NCBI GenBank assembly: GCA_002286855.1
Contig: NRSV01000083.1
Span: forward strand, 1 to 64,000
Reading direction: 5' to 3'
Source of the DNA: Bipolaris cookei
Lineage: Eukaryota; Ascomycota; Dothideomycetes; Pleosporales; Pleosporaceae
DNA: 64,000 bases
Both the position numbers and the translations under genes were made by a program. Of the stretch, positions 43,231 through 53,507 are shown one piece after another. The stretch's first letter is position 1, and the number at the start of each line of letters is the position of its first letter. The notes below the pieces were generated by a model, which saw nothing but the letters and a program-made list of their open reading frames with translations, had not been told where the DNA came from and made no database searches.

Positions 43231-44435
43231 TCACTCAGAGTCTACTTCTGCTACTTGCTTACACGTTCTGGAGTTATGCCCAGTCCTATTGCACCGTCTA
43301 CACCGCCGTTGAGATGGTTCACCTACTTCAGCGCGCTTCTGCTTCTTTGCCTTCTTCCCATCACTACGCGCGCTAAAGTCCTGAAGAGTAGCTAAGCGCG
43401 CGCCACCTTCAACTATTAAGGTCCCTTCTGCCTGAACCCGCTTTCTTTTGTGCGATTTTCGTCGCGTGGCGGCCTCATTTGCTGCCTTAAGCTCAGCTAT
43501 CTCCTTTTGCGCCAACACCAACTTATGCGCGATAATAGCTGCCCCCTTTGAGACCTTCTCAAAGGCCTCCACAATAGACGTTGGCGAGCTATTAGTATGC
43601 CTTTGAATCCTCTGCTTCACCAGCGTCGATTGCGACCCTAATTCTAGGGTATTGCTAGGGGTTTGCGACACCCAGGGCTGGTTGTTGACAGGTAGGGGTG
43701 ATGGAGTGCGCAACTGGACATCAAGAGTGGATATAACCCGTTCTGGGTCAAAGGGGACCAATNNNNNNNNNNNNNNNNNNNNNNNNNNNNNNNNNNNNNN
43801 NNNNNNNNNNNNNNNNNNNNNNNNNNNNNNNNNNNNNNNNNNNNNNNNNNNNNNNNNNNNNNNNNNNNNNNNNNTGATGCTGTAACAACCGCTCCAGGGG
43901 CAATCTGGCCCATCATGCACCCCGTCTCGTCAAAGTTGTACGTGTCGTCATCCTGGATACCATACTTGGCTTTCATGCTGGCTACTAGATCAAACCAGTC
44001 TTAAATAGCTTTAGGATCCTCGCAGAGGGCTCTTTTGCAGTCGTACTTGCGATTAAATCGCATTTTAAGCTCAGGGCGGCGCTTAACAAACGTACTGGGC
44101 CAGTTTTGGCCAACCTGGTCCAGATTGCGCTCAGCGCGCAAGGAATTGGCCATATTAGCCATTTCTGTGAGCCTAGGGGGAAATCCACGAGTATCAAGCT
44201 CAATTATATACTGGAAAATCACGTCCTCTTCAAACTTAGTAAGATTGATTGATTTAGGCCTGCGATCTACTTGTAAAGGTCGTCCTGCGCGTCGGTCGCT
44301 TAGTGTTGAACGAGCAATATTAAAGATAGCTGCAGCGCGTCGTAAAGAGAGATTCGCGTTTTGTTTAAGAGCCTGAAGAGCAAGCTGTATCTGGCGTTCA
44401 TCAGAAGGCTCTAAATGTTGTTGTTGTTGCGACAT
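43231..44435 (-). pseudogene. F7 transposase with gap
   Basis: From the ATG at 44435: MSQQQQHLEPSDERQIQLAL, psq HTH (SLRRAAAIFNIARSTLSDRR), Tc5/CENP-B HTH, a TAA at 44001-44003 where relatives have a Q codon, then DTYNFDETGCMMG (first acid). The catalytic centre is lost in the N run; after it come LVPFDPERVISTLDVQLRTP, a coiled coil and the knuckle CRRCNRTGHNSRTC. Close to F3/F5 in plan. Confidence 0.85.
43763..43874. other. Assembly gap (112 N)
   Basis: Run of N in the middle of the F7 transposase. Comparison with the F2 and F3 transposases shows that about 230 residues (near 700 bases) should lie here, so the length is nominal. Confidence 0.95.
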
Positions 44436-44704
44436 TAGGGTGAAGTAGTGGTTTTGGTGAGGGCTTGGCAAAAGTGTCCGGCCAAGCCGTGAGGTACGTT
44501 ATAAAATGTCGCACGCGTAGGTGCAGTGAGAAAATGGAGGTTGTTGTTTGTTGCACGCGTACGTGCGGTGAATTGATGTGTGTATTGTGTGTCTTGTATG
44601 TATGATCTTCTTCTTGTCTTTTGATGTTGTGCTCTCTACAACTGTCTTTTATACACGACCATTGCAAGGGCTTGTTACATGTAGAATATCGACATACATC
44701 GGCT

Positions 44705-44815
44705 GTAGTCCATGCCAATATATCCTGGCATAGTGTTGGCCGTAATTCATGCCGATATGTCCTGGCATAACATCGGATGTAACTCATATCGATATATCCT
44801 TGCATAGTCTGCGAC
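44705..44815. repeat. 37-base tandem repeat, three copies
   Basis: Units start at 44705, 44742 and 44779: GTAGTCCATGCCAATATATC, GTAATTCATGCCGATATGTC, GTAACTCATATCGATATATC. Lies in the F8 interior, between F7 and the transposase. Confidence 0.8.
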
Positions 44816-44871
44816 ATAAAAATATGATCTTTCTAGTTTTAGGAATCGAAGATATATTATCAAAGCACTCT

Positions 44872-47177
44872 CTAGTCAGATATTATCGAAATTGGACTAT
44901 TGCAGTAGCTGCTATCGACGCTGTCGTCGCTATTGCTTGTGTCGATTTTACCATCCACCATAGCTTTGTGAGCTTTTTTAATAGTAGTATCGACATTAAT
45001 ACAAGACTCTGTAGAAGTAGATTCTGCGCAATCTTCTTGAGTATACTCAGTAAAGTATTCTAGGTCCTGTATCAGTGTGATGGATGGTGAAGCTGTAGTG
45101 GGATGGTGGCTCGTGAGTTTCGTATATGGATCGACAAGTTGACGAACATTGTACGCCACCCACATGGCTAGCGTACGGTCTGATATTATAGTACCCTCAC
45201 GATACTTAGAGCTGCTATCTTGAAGTATCCATTCCCACTTTATTAAGGCCTTATTGTTGTAGTCATTATCGTCAGCGTTCATGTGTTGCCAGCGCGCAAC
45301 ATCGCGCTGTCTTGTAACACCGCCCGCTATACGCTTAGTGTATTTACGGCCAAAGTTCCGTATAGTTGGAAATATACGTCTCCATTTATTGAAAATAATT
45401 GTAGCCTCACGAAGTCGTTTCGTGACTATCTCCACCTCAAGACGAGCAAGGTCATTAACCTGGCGCTGCTGCACCATCTGCCGCGCGTCTTCTGCGTATA
45501 TTACGCCACCTTTGCTCTCTATAGCCCGCTTCTTACGAATTCTTCGCTCTTATTTGGCAAGGATAGCAGCCTCAGTTTTGTGCAGCTCACGCTTGAAGCC
45601 TTCGGCGTTGCGGGCAAGAGCTGAGACGCCACGAAGGTGACGGACCATGTCAACCGCGACCTGACGGGGGAGTTTTTGATGGATTACGGCGCGAACAAAC
45701 GGCTCTTGTAATTCGATCTGTCGTACTATTTTTGGTATGTGCCAAGTAGTGTCTCAAGGCTTAGGATCCTCGAGTTCTGGTGTTGCACCTTGTGGTTGAG
45801 GCCGCCGCACTAGCTGTGCCGTCTCTAGGTCGATCTTAACGCGGTGGAAGCGTCGCACAGGCGCTCGAGATGGCGATGAAACGAGCAGAGGTGGCGAGGA
45901 TAGATCAAGAGGTGTACCGGCGCGCCGTACAAGCGGTAGTGGTGGTATAGCTGAGCGGTCACTATTGCTAGAGTAGCAACCTTCTTGGGTGCGAAGATGC
46001 GCTAACACGATGTCAGGTTTATACGGCATTATGCCTGTATGGCGCCAACCTGAGCAGATTGTAGACTTTGTAAACGTCAAGCACCGGACCTCCTCTATTG
46101 TAGCCATAAAGTCAGCCTTGTTGATGTCGCGTGAGCCTGTACGAGAGGCGTACTCAAGCGTCTTGCCGTGATACCACTTGAGCGGTTGAAAGCAACTCAC
46201 ATCTAGAGGCTGGAGGAGGTGGGTTGTATGAGGTGGGAGAGCAAAGAGCTGTATCTTGTTGTCTTCAGCAAGCTGACAAAACTGCTTCGTATAGTGGGAT
46301 TTATGCCCATCTATTAGCAACAAGCGCCAAGCTCCATGGCGAATACGGCTTGTTACCTTGTTAAAGTGTTGAATCCAGGCATAAGCAAGCTTGTCGTTGC
46401 TATATCCACTATCCGACACGCCTACAAGATACCCATCAGGTAGATCTACGATCCGATGCTCCATCACAGTAACAGCTTTGACGATAACAAGAGGTGGAAT
46501 AACCTCGCCTGTGGCCCGGATGCACTCAACAAGGGTGATAAGCTCGCGACTATCAACGTTGTGGATAAAGACCGTACGTCCATTTTTTGTGTATAAGTAC
46601 TGCTCTTTTGCGACACCAATACGGCAGCCTGTCTCATCCATATTATATATATATCTTCAGGCAAGATACCGCACTTGTCGATAAGATCTTTAAGCCTAGT
46701 ATACCAGTCAAGGAGCGCTGCTGGCTCCTGGGCAAGCTTACGCTGTACCTCAATTGACTTTGCATTTACACGCCTATATTTTGGGTGCCTTGCGAGCCAT
46801 CGTCGTGCTCAAAGCTTGCCAACCTTAGGCGCAACTTCATCTAGTCCTGTATACGCATCCTCAAGGAGTGAGTTTGCCTGCTGCTCAACTAGTCCACGAT
46901 GAATACCAAAGCCAATATTATCGATAGCATCAAGATACCGCTCAAGAGCGAAATCTTGAGACTCATTAAGCCGGTAAAAAGCAGGCGGCTTAGCGGGATC
47001 ACAGCGATTCGGAAGTCCAAGATAGGCGCGTCACAGGCGCTGATATGGCAAGTTGTGGGTAGTTGCATAGCTTTTAATGTTAGGTTGACGGAGTACGCGT
47101 AACGCTTCGGCGTGCTTTTGCAACGCCACTACCTCTTCTTTGCATATATACTTTCTCTTATGGACCTTAAGCATGGT
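44872..47177 (-). pseudogene. F8 DDE transposase, long type
   Basis: From the ATG near 47177 on the minus strand: a basic start (MLKVHKRKYICKEEVVALQK), an N-terminal HTH region with stops at RL*RAY and KL*ARRW (CGA to TGA type), then ILPEDIYI and after a short shift MDETGCRIGVAKEQY (first acid), SDSGYSNDKLAYAW, LLLIDGHKSH (second acid) and LLQPLDVSCF (third acid) up to 45754. A further frame at 45477-44872 (ENDDNDYNN-like acidic and polar) may be its C-terminal extension or a second protein. All three catalytic acids survive. Confidence 0.75.
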
Positions 47178-47348
47178 AAAAACGATATACGTAGTTAAGT
47201 CTATTTAATTATGCGTTGTTGTGGTAGATGTATGTACTAAAAGCTACGTGTTATCATTAAGGTGATCATTATCGTTGAGATGATAGGCCCGTGCGGAGCA
47301 CGAGCAATTTCATTGAAATTCTGCTACAGCAGCCGTTGGGCCCGAGTA

Positions 47349-47648
47349 CTGGCTTTCAACTACGATCTCGCGACTTATGAACTTGCCAAGACTACAGCTG
47401 CTGCTCGCGAGAGGGCTCAGCGCCAGGACAACTCGCGATTGACGATTCAGAAAGGAGGTGTAATTGCAGCTAGAGGTGCGCGAGAGGTCGTATCTCAAAA
47501 AGCTAAAATTGCTGAGCAAAAGGCTGTACGTAAGGCTATAAGAGAGACAGGACGGCCCCTCAGAGATGCCACACAGCAGCCAACACCTGCCTTCGCAGAG
47601 GCCTCAACACCAAGTCAACAGGCACCAGTAATGCATTTTCCACACTAG
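47349..47648 (+). pseudogene. Transposase C-terminal tail relic
   Basis: Plus-strand frame directly after F8: FNYDLATYELAKTTAAARER, NSRLTIQKGGVIAARGAREV, then a lysine/alanine coiled coil and stop. The RLT(I/V)QKGGV motif is typical of tails of fungal pogo-like transposases. The upstream part was interrupted by the F8 insertion. Confidence 0.55.
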
Positions 47649-47950
47649 CAGATACCTCACACTCAGTAAATATAATAAATGTATAATATTGTGTGTTTGC
47701 GCGGTCAATTTACTATACAAATCGTGTGGGTTGACGGAATTGACGTTGAGCTGGATAGGGCCTAGTTCGGAAGAACTAAGCACCGTGGGGCAAGCACAGG
47801 GTAACATCCGCTCAATCGTAAATTAATAATCGGCGATTCCTTCATATTGTTGTCGTCAAATGCCATTTTGTTCTGATGCCCCGGCCAGAGCAACGATGAC
47901 TTAACACTTAGCAGCACTTATCGCAGGATGGCATGTGTAGCTTCTAGCAT
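47649..47950. other. Spacer, no gene supported
   Basis: 3' flank of the transposase tail and of the small secreted-protein gene. Nothing recognised. Confidence 0.4.
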
Positions 47951-48148
47951 TTAGCAGCCGGGCGTGCAGCCGCTATTTTCAGGTACGACCCATGTAGAAC
48001 AACAGTTGTTCCCGGTGCCAGGACCATTCTATAAGAGTATCAATACAGATCCAACAAAATCATAGGTAGAGGACCGCACAGGCTCAGCGCTGGGGGCTGC
48101 GAGGACTGCCACAGCCATAGTCAAGAAAGCGGCGATTGCGAAACGCAT
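47951..48148 (-). CDS. Small cysteine-rich secreted protein (effector-like)
   Basis: Two minus-strand exons, 48148-48080 and 48028-47951, across a 51-base intron (GTGCGG...TATAG), giving a 48-residue protein. Residues 1-18 form a clear signal peptide (MRFAIAAFLTMAVAVLAA), with a likely cut after LAA. The mature part of about 30 residues has four cysteines in the order CC...C...C (NNCCSTW, SGCTPGC), enough for two disulfides, and no lysine. A TATAAAA box lies about 115 bases upstream and a pyrimidine/CCA-rich leader precedes the ATG. It is too short to show similarity, sits between transposons, and fits the profile of a pathogen effector or small antimicrobial peptide. The donor GTGCGG is weak; a different donor would remove the cysteines. 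Confidence 0.6.
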
Positions 48149-48260
48149 ATTGCGGATTGGTAGTGATGGTTCAGAGTGGTGGTAAGTTGGTGTGGAAGAT
48201 GTTATTGTTGTTGATGATATCGCTTGATGCTTTTTGACTTGGGCGACTGACGAAGGCGGT

Positions 48261-48267
48261 TTTATAG
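48261..48267 (-). promoter_or_regulatory. TATA box of the small secreted protein gene
   Basis: TATAAAA on the minus strand within GGCTATAAAACCGCC, 113-119 bases before the ATG at 48148. Confidence 0.6.
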
Positions 48268-48389
48268 CCTCTCAAGTCTGTCACCGCCACTGCCGAGTTC
48301 GTATACCATGATTCACATGAATCACATTCTAACGAGGTAAGGCTATCAATACGAGGGATGGACAGACATCTGCTAGAGCCCTAGCCGCA

Positions 48390-48726
48390 AACAGACAAAA
48401 GCCAAAGCATCACAGTAGTACCACATAAAGAAAAACAAAATGTCAGAGTCTAGCCTTCTCTGACTACTTGGACACCACCTTAGTCACATCTTACCCAGCA
48501 TCGTAGATATAAGCTCAAAAAACACTACCTTAGCTCGGTAGCTGTTCGTTTACGTGAATACAGACTATTACACTCTCTCGTCCATTGTTGCTACCTTATC
48601 GTGTCTTTAACCATCCTATTGTCTGACACAAGTCCCCACATGTAAATAACAAGATAGAACGGCCTACGGCCAAATTCTTACATAGCCCCGAGCTGCATAT
48701 AGACTCTAATAGAATAATAATAACAA
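48390..48726 (+). mobile_element. LINE 3' tail fragment
   Basis: Shares aaacagacaaaagccaaagc and the GGCCTACGGCCAAATTC block with the 9.3 kb copy (in opposite orientation), ends taatagaataataataacaa. Plus orientation. Confidence 0.7.
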
Positions 48727-48785
48727 TACGAAGGATGAATAGGCTCTATCTCACCGGCGGTGTCCTACCATCCTAGCATCCCTAT

Positions 48786-48885
48786 TGTTAATTCTATTTA
48801 TAGTCCTGTATCAGCCGTTGGCTATGTAAGACTTTGGCCAAAGGCCGTTCTATCTAGTTCTTATTTACAATTTGGAGGTTTCTGC
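48786..48885 (-). mobile_element. LINE 3' tail fragment
   Basis: tatagtcctgtatcagccgt through caatttgg, minus orientation. Very short; faces the preceding LINE tail. Confidence 0.75.
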
Positions 48886-49480
48886 TATAGAGTGTAGCTA
48901 GGGTGCCTAACATCCCTATAATATGTCTCTTATCAGTTATCCAAGGATAGGCAAGATCTTCAGGTTGACATAAGAGCCACCGCGTCATTTTTCCACGCAA
49001 AACTGAGAGCTCGAACGGTATGAAACCACACTCGGGATAGCGGGCTTCTATTTGAACAGTCTCCATCTGTTAGATTAGAGCACCATCAGCTACAGACTCC
49101 GGGTACTCGATCATCCACCCGGATTTTAAATTCAGCCAATCAGAGCTAGCCGCCAAGGCCGCCCTCCAGCCGAGGCTGAAATAAGGAGTCTTATCTGATA
49201 CAAAAAGCAATAGCGATATTACCTTTAAGAAGGCGCGCCTGCGCGCCTCTAAAGAATAAGGACACATCAATACAATCCACATTTACCATCCATTCGCTGT
49301 CCTCGATAACCCATCACAATCCGACACCATTACGCAATGTAGGTATACGTATTGCACACACGCGTCGAGTACGGAGTGTTGCGAGTTATGCGGATCAGTT
49401 ATGCACAGCATAATCCCAATGTTGGCTAGCGCAGTATAAAGTGGGTTTCTCTCACCCAACAGAATCCACAACTATTATAC
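48886..49480 (-). pseudogene. Unrecognised gene remnant
   Basis: A minus-strand frame from 49471 is open except for stops at 49283 and near 49070. Segments include LGWRAALAASSDWLNLKSGW and ARYPECGFIPFELSVLRGKM. Possible introns (gtaatatcgc...tttcag at about 49229-49185; gtaaatgtgg...tttag at about 49281-49246) would remove parts of it. It is cut at 48885 by a LINE tail. Family unknown. Confidence 0.35.
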
Positions 49481-49599
49481 TCCACTTTATCACATAGTAG
49501 TATAAGGAGGACGCTTTCAAAAATTTCTGCCAGACAGGGGTTCTTAGAACTACCGAAATGCTACCGAAATACAACCGATCTATGGAACGCTTCTCAGCT

Positions 49600-49925
49600 T
49601 AAAATACCGTATATCTTCTACCTTCATGGTACTCATTACCACCTTCAAGCTCAATAATCTGTTGAATGTGTGACGGGATCCGCTCTATCTAAGCTTGAAT
49701 TTGATGTTGGGGTAGCTCACTCTAGACTTGATACCAAGCCTTAGTTGCCTCTGCTCGAGACTTTGGAGCACCTTTGTCACGAGATGCTAGGAGCACAAAT
49801 CCAAAAGCTTTGGAAAGCGTTGGTGAATTACTACGTACACTATCTGTGAAGACTCAAGACGTTGCGTAAGAAATCAGAACAGAAATTCGTCAACAGAATA
49901 TATCATGGGTGACTAGCTGTCAGAT
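49600..49925 (-). pseudogene. Tc1-like transposase C-terminal relic
   Basis: Minus strand: FGFVLLASRDKGAPKSRAEA, TKAWYQV, a stop, SELPQHQIQA, a stop, IERIPSHIQQIIELEGGNEY and HEGR. This is the end of the DDE domain of fungal Tc1/impala-like transposases. Both stops are TAG where TGG (W) is expected (G to A, that is CA to TA on the other strand). The LINE at 49932 follows closely. Confidence 0.75.
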
Positions 49926-49931
49926 AACAGC

Positions 49932-51352
49932 AACCTAAGCCGCAGAACCCAGCCGATACTATGCCAGGATATAAACTAGCCCCTACCCACCCACTTAACA
50001 TTGCTATATCCAGCAACCAAGGAAAACAGCTAGAGCGCATCACAAAGTCTATCTCAACAACTCTATCTAGAGATAGTGAGAAGATCCAGCACTACGCCTC
50101 TACGCCATGGAGCTCAGAAATGCCCTATAAGACGCATATATCTAAGAAACCAAAACAATCAGAAGCAAAAGACCACAAGGAACAACTAGAAGACAAATAC
50201 CTACTATCTATATACTCAGACGCCTCATCGACAAAAAAAGGCAAAGGTATAGGAGTAGGAGTAGCTTTCTACAAAGGAGCCACCCGCATAGCCCAACAAA
50301 AAGTCAATATAGGCTACAACCAGCTAGTCTATAACGGAGAGCTAGAAGGGATTACACTAGGCTTAGAGAAAGCTATCGATCTAGTAGACGACTGTCTAGA
50401 AGTCAGAGTGTACGCAGATAACCAAGCTGCTATACTTAGACTGAATACTGCCTCTGATGACCCTGGACAAGAGTGGCAACTTAGATGTATAAGAGCAGCT
50501 GAGAAACTACAAGAAACTGGCCTATCACCTACAATATACTGGGTACCTGGACACCAAGATATCATCGGAAACGAGAAAGCAGATATACTAGCTAAGGAGG
50601 CAACAAAGCTAGATCCTAGCTCTAGTAGAACGAGCCTAGCTGTAATTGGCACACGAGTAAAACAGCTAGGCCAAAGAGAGTGGCTTACATATCTCGAACA
50701 GTATAAAAGGAAAGCTATCGAGCTCAACTCTAACACCTACGCTGCAAAGTATAAGTGGAAGATTAGAAAGCAAATAGCTATCCCTTCTACTAGAAGAGAG
50801 GTATCTAGTGCCTTCTATCAGCTAAAGCTAGGGCACTGCTATCTGAGAAGCTTCCTATTTAATCGAGGGAAAGTAGACTCTAACGTATGCCCATGCAACT
50901 ATAGAGCTACTCAAGACGTTAGGCATATTCTACTTAGCTGTGCGCTATATAGAAAAGCTAGAGAGAAGATGCAAGAAACAAGCAAGGATCCACTATCACT
51001 AGTCTTCTTACTAGAAACTAGTATAGGCATACAGGCGACTATTAGGTTTATTGAGGAGACAAAAGCTGGGACACAAGCCTGGTATAAAGGAAACACCGAA
51101 AACTAGGGAGCTACTAGTACTAGTACCCTGCCCTATATCTACCTACCTTACCCTATCTACTACCCGCAAGACCCCCTACTACTTTCCGATACACTAGGCT
51201 AAGAGCCTCACCTTTATTTAGATAACCCCCTCCCCTATCTACACTAAATTGATAGAAACACGTAGATACTTGTGGACCTTGGGTCTGCACGTCTTATATA
51301 GCCCTAGGGCTGAAAAAGGACGTTAAATCAAAATAATAATAATAATAATAGA
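49932..51352 (+). mobile_element. 5'-truncated LINE with intact RNase H frame
   Basis: Begins just after the Tc1-like relic, holds the 381-codon frame below and a 245-base 3' tail that ends in an (AAT)n tract at 51332-51352. Its tail is a different subfamily (ctatctactacccgcaagac), without the GGCCAAAG hairpin of the other copies. Confidence 0.85.
49961..51106 (+). CDS. LINE C-terminal region with RNase H domain
   Basis: 381 residues, open. The RNase H domain (about 85-225) has all four acids: YSDASS, NGELEGI, VYADNQAA and GNEKADILAKEA. Downstream is a conserved region with CPCNYRATQDVRHILLSC, a zinc-binding-like segment near the C-terminus of Tad/I-type fungal LINEs. The reverse transcriptase and endonuclease are missing, so the product is only the tail of ORF2, and no retrotransposition is possible alone. 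It is the best preserved LINE part in the window and serves as reference for the decayed ones. Confidence 0.85.
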   Translation: MPGYKLAPTHPLNIAISSNQGKQLERITKSISTTLSRDSEKIQHYASTPWSSEMPYKTHISKKPKQSEAKDHKEQLEDKYLLSIYSDASSTKKGKGIGVGVAFYKGATRIAQQKVNIGYNQLVYNGELEGITLGLEKAIDLVDDCLEVRVYADNQAAILRLNTASDDPGQEWQLRCIRAAEKLQETGLSPTIYWVPGHQDIIGNEKADILAKEATKLDPSSSRTSLAVIGTRVKQLGQREWLTYLEQYKRKAIELNSNTYAAKYKWKIRKQIAIPSTRREVSSAFYQLKLGHCYLRSFLFNRGKVDSNVCPCNYRATQDVRHILLSCALYRKAREKMQETSKDPLSLVFLLETSIGIQATIRFIEETKAGTQAWYKGNTEN

Positions 51353-51765
51353 TGCAACGGGGATAAAGGATGGATAGATTTCGCCATTACACTCGTTTGG
51401 GGCAATCTAGTGATGCTTTCTTATAAGTTCTTTTGAGTATCTTAAGAATACTACTTCTATTTATCTCGTCTGGCGCGTGACGGCAAAACAATCGCTTCTG
51501 ATCCAGCTATTTATACATAAGAACTCATTTCGGCGCTTCTATAGAACCGAAGGGCCCAAAACTACCTCTCATGTTACAACCTAGTATTACCTTATTAACG
51601 TGTCCTGCTAAGGAAAAGCCGCTTTAAGCCTCCTGGGCTGTATTCTATATGGGGTCCTTAGATTTGAGGGCGAGTTACGATGCTGTTTGTATGTAGTTAT
51701 ACTAGAAATTATATTCGATAGAGAGCTAGAGTCTAGGCTATAGAGCTATCTATATACAATGTATA
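51353..51765. other. Spacer with dispersed repeat
   Basis: No gene. 51713-51755 (ttcgatagagagctaga, agagctatctata) recurs at 34013 and 37616. Confidence 0.4.
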
Positions 51766-52256
51766 ACGTAAAGCACCACCGAGCCGGACACACCACCGAG
51801 CCGGACACTTTTTCTTGGCATCACGAACTTCATGTACGAAAACTCGAATTACTCTACACTAGCTATAGATGCGTTATACAACTCACTTGTATCTGATAGA
51901 GAATCTTCTTCTACATCTTTTTGGCACGTACGGGCGTTATGGCCCACTCTCCCACAAGTTCCACAGTGCCGTTGACCTGGTAGAGCCTTTTCTTGACTAC
52001 CCCCACCACGCGCCTTCTTTGATGCCGTACGACCAGTAGCAGCATTTTCAGCTGCCTGCGATGCTCCTGCACCAAAGTCTAGTGTCCCGCCTGTCTGAAT
52101 TCGCTTTCTTTTACGCCCTCGGCGCTTTGTTACCTCAGCTAATTGCTCTTCAAGCTCTCGTATGCGGGCCTTCATAAGCACATTCTCATGTAGCATCTCC
52201 TCAGCTCCTTCAATAAGCTTTGAGAAGCCTTCTTGTGCAGCAGTTGGTGATCGTAC
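51766..52256 (-). mobile_element. pogo-like transposon F1, 3' end
   Basis: TA (51764-51765), then ACGTAAAG, two 17-base CACCACCGAGCCGGACA units and CTTTTTCTTGGCATC. It includes the transposase C-terminus (51849-52196), with a coiled coil and the knuckle CGTCGRVGHNARTC. It stops at 52256, next to a single N at 52257 where LINE sequence begins. Confidence 0.85.
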
Positions 52257-52257
52257 N

Positions 52258-52766
52258 CTATACTGCGGCTTCTACAGCGCAGAAAGAAACCAGCTTAAAA
52301 AGACTCTAGACCAGAAAATACTCAAACTCGCACTTCTACTCCATACTACGAGCGGTATGGAAGCTACTTTGGCTTTCATTACTAGCACGAGAATAGGAAC
52401 AAGAAAGTGGCACCTTGGCCAGGAAGGCTAGAAAGAAGAAAAAACAAGAGAAACGACAACAAAAGAAGAAAAATAAAGAAGAAGAATTTGATTTGATTCT
52501 ATTAGCGCTATTTCTTTTCCCCTAAGAGAACCCGCTGGAAGGTAGCCTAGCTGCCCTACATCTCTCCCTGTTACCAAACTGCTCTTTAGCACCAGGCGTC
52601 TAGAAAGCTAGCAATAGCTCAAATAGACAAAGGCCGAAGCACAATAGCTACACTACGCCCATCGAAAACTCCCTAAATTGTAAACTAAGTAGATAGAGCG
52701 GCCTATGGCCAAAGTCCTACATAGCCAACGGCTGATACAGGACTATAATGGAATAATAATAATAGG
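52258..52766 (+). mobile_element. LINE 3' end
   Basis: Starts inside the coding tail (YCGFYSAERNQLKKTLDQKI, then TSGMEATLAFITSTRIGTRK), runs through ggcctatggccaaagtcc and ends ataatggaataataataata. The same protein tail occurs at 21.9 kb and, in reverse, at 59.8 kb. Confidence 0.85.
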
Positions 52767-52784
52767 TCCCTCACTCAAGTTCAG

Positions 52785-53505
52785 TTCAAAATAGTCTCCT
52801 TAAGGAGGAAGTAAGAAAGCCGAGGAAGGCTCTAGTCAATGAGAGAAAACGCAGGAAACAAGGTAAGCCTCTACCCCTGCAGGAGCCTGAGGAGTATCAC
52901 GGTAGAGGTGTATTCTGGTCTCCAAGGAAGGGGAAGGAGGCGCGTGATCGCCTTCGACTCCAGGAGGAGGAGCAGGAGCAGCTACAACTCCAAAAAGCTG
53001 ATACGATGAGGCAACGTGAGGAGACAAAGCAGGCGAGGGCGAGAGAGAAGGAGTAGAGGCGTCAGGCAAGGCTTGCAGTAAGGCTAATGAGGCAAAAGGA
53101 GAAGGAGGAGAAGGCTATGGAAAAGACCTCAAGGATCGTGGCTCTCAAGGCTGCAAAACAACTTCAAAAAGCTATGAAAACTTCCCAAAGGGGTAAGAGG
53201 GGCAATTTTAAGGCTCTTACAAAGGCTATTCAAAAAAAGAGTCCTATTGCAAGGTCTCAAAGTAGTGAGGAGCCTCAAAGAGGTGCTGCAGGCTCATCAC
53301 CTCCAACCTCACGTCGCGGCCGCGGAATTAAAACTCCATGTCGATTTCTATAGCTATATATATATGTTAAGGCCTATTGTTCTCACCACTGAAATATATT
53401 GCAATAACACCCATTAGGTGTGGCTCTACAGCATCGTTTTTGAGGTGGTTTTGGTGAGGCCGCGCGTGCACAAGTTGGTTGGGTGCACGAGGTGGTGGGG
53501 CACGG
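52785..53505 (+). mobile_element. pogo-like transposon F9, 3' end
   Basis: Holds a transposase tail: GVFWSPRKGKEARDRLRLQE, a long E/K/R coiled coil with a TAG at about 53055, then SPPTSRRGRGIKTPCRFL and stop at 53353. It parallels the F6 tail (VFYSPRK, then a basic end). The right end reads inward CCGTGCCCCACCACCTCGTG, with CTCGTGCAC and CTTGTGCAC 17 bases apart; TA at 53506-53507. The 5' part is lost at the LINE boundary. Confidence 0.75.
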
Positions 53506-53507
53506 TA

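Larger units (their letters stand above)
43120..44499 (-). mobile_element. pogo-like transposon F7 nested in F8
   Basis: Ends begin ACGTACCTCACGGCTTGG, followed by CCGGACACTTTTGCCAAGCC, at 43120 and, inverted, at 44499; TA flanks at 43118-43119 and 44500-44501. Instead of a direct pair, this end has GGCTTGG facing CCAAGCC. The apparent length is understated because of the run of N inside. Confidence 0.9.
43005..47346 (-). mobile_element. DNA transposon F8, 4.3 kb with nested F7
   Basis: Ends CTCTGGCCCAACGGCTGC (left) and the inverted CTCGGGCCCAACGG (right), flanked by TA (43003-43004 and 47347-47348). The inverted match continues for about 85 bases, including GTAGCAGAATTTCAATGAAA. No 17-base paired unit was seen. 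The internal part contains F7 at 43120-44499 and a minus-strand transposase. Confidence 0.85.

Noticed and set aside
48290..48345. Palindrome tgattcacatgaatca as regulator site
   Set aside because: Single short palindrome upstream of the TATA box of the small secreted gene; too little to call.
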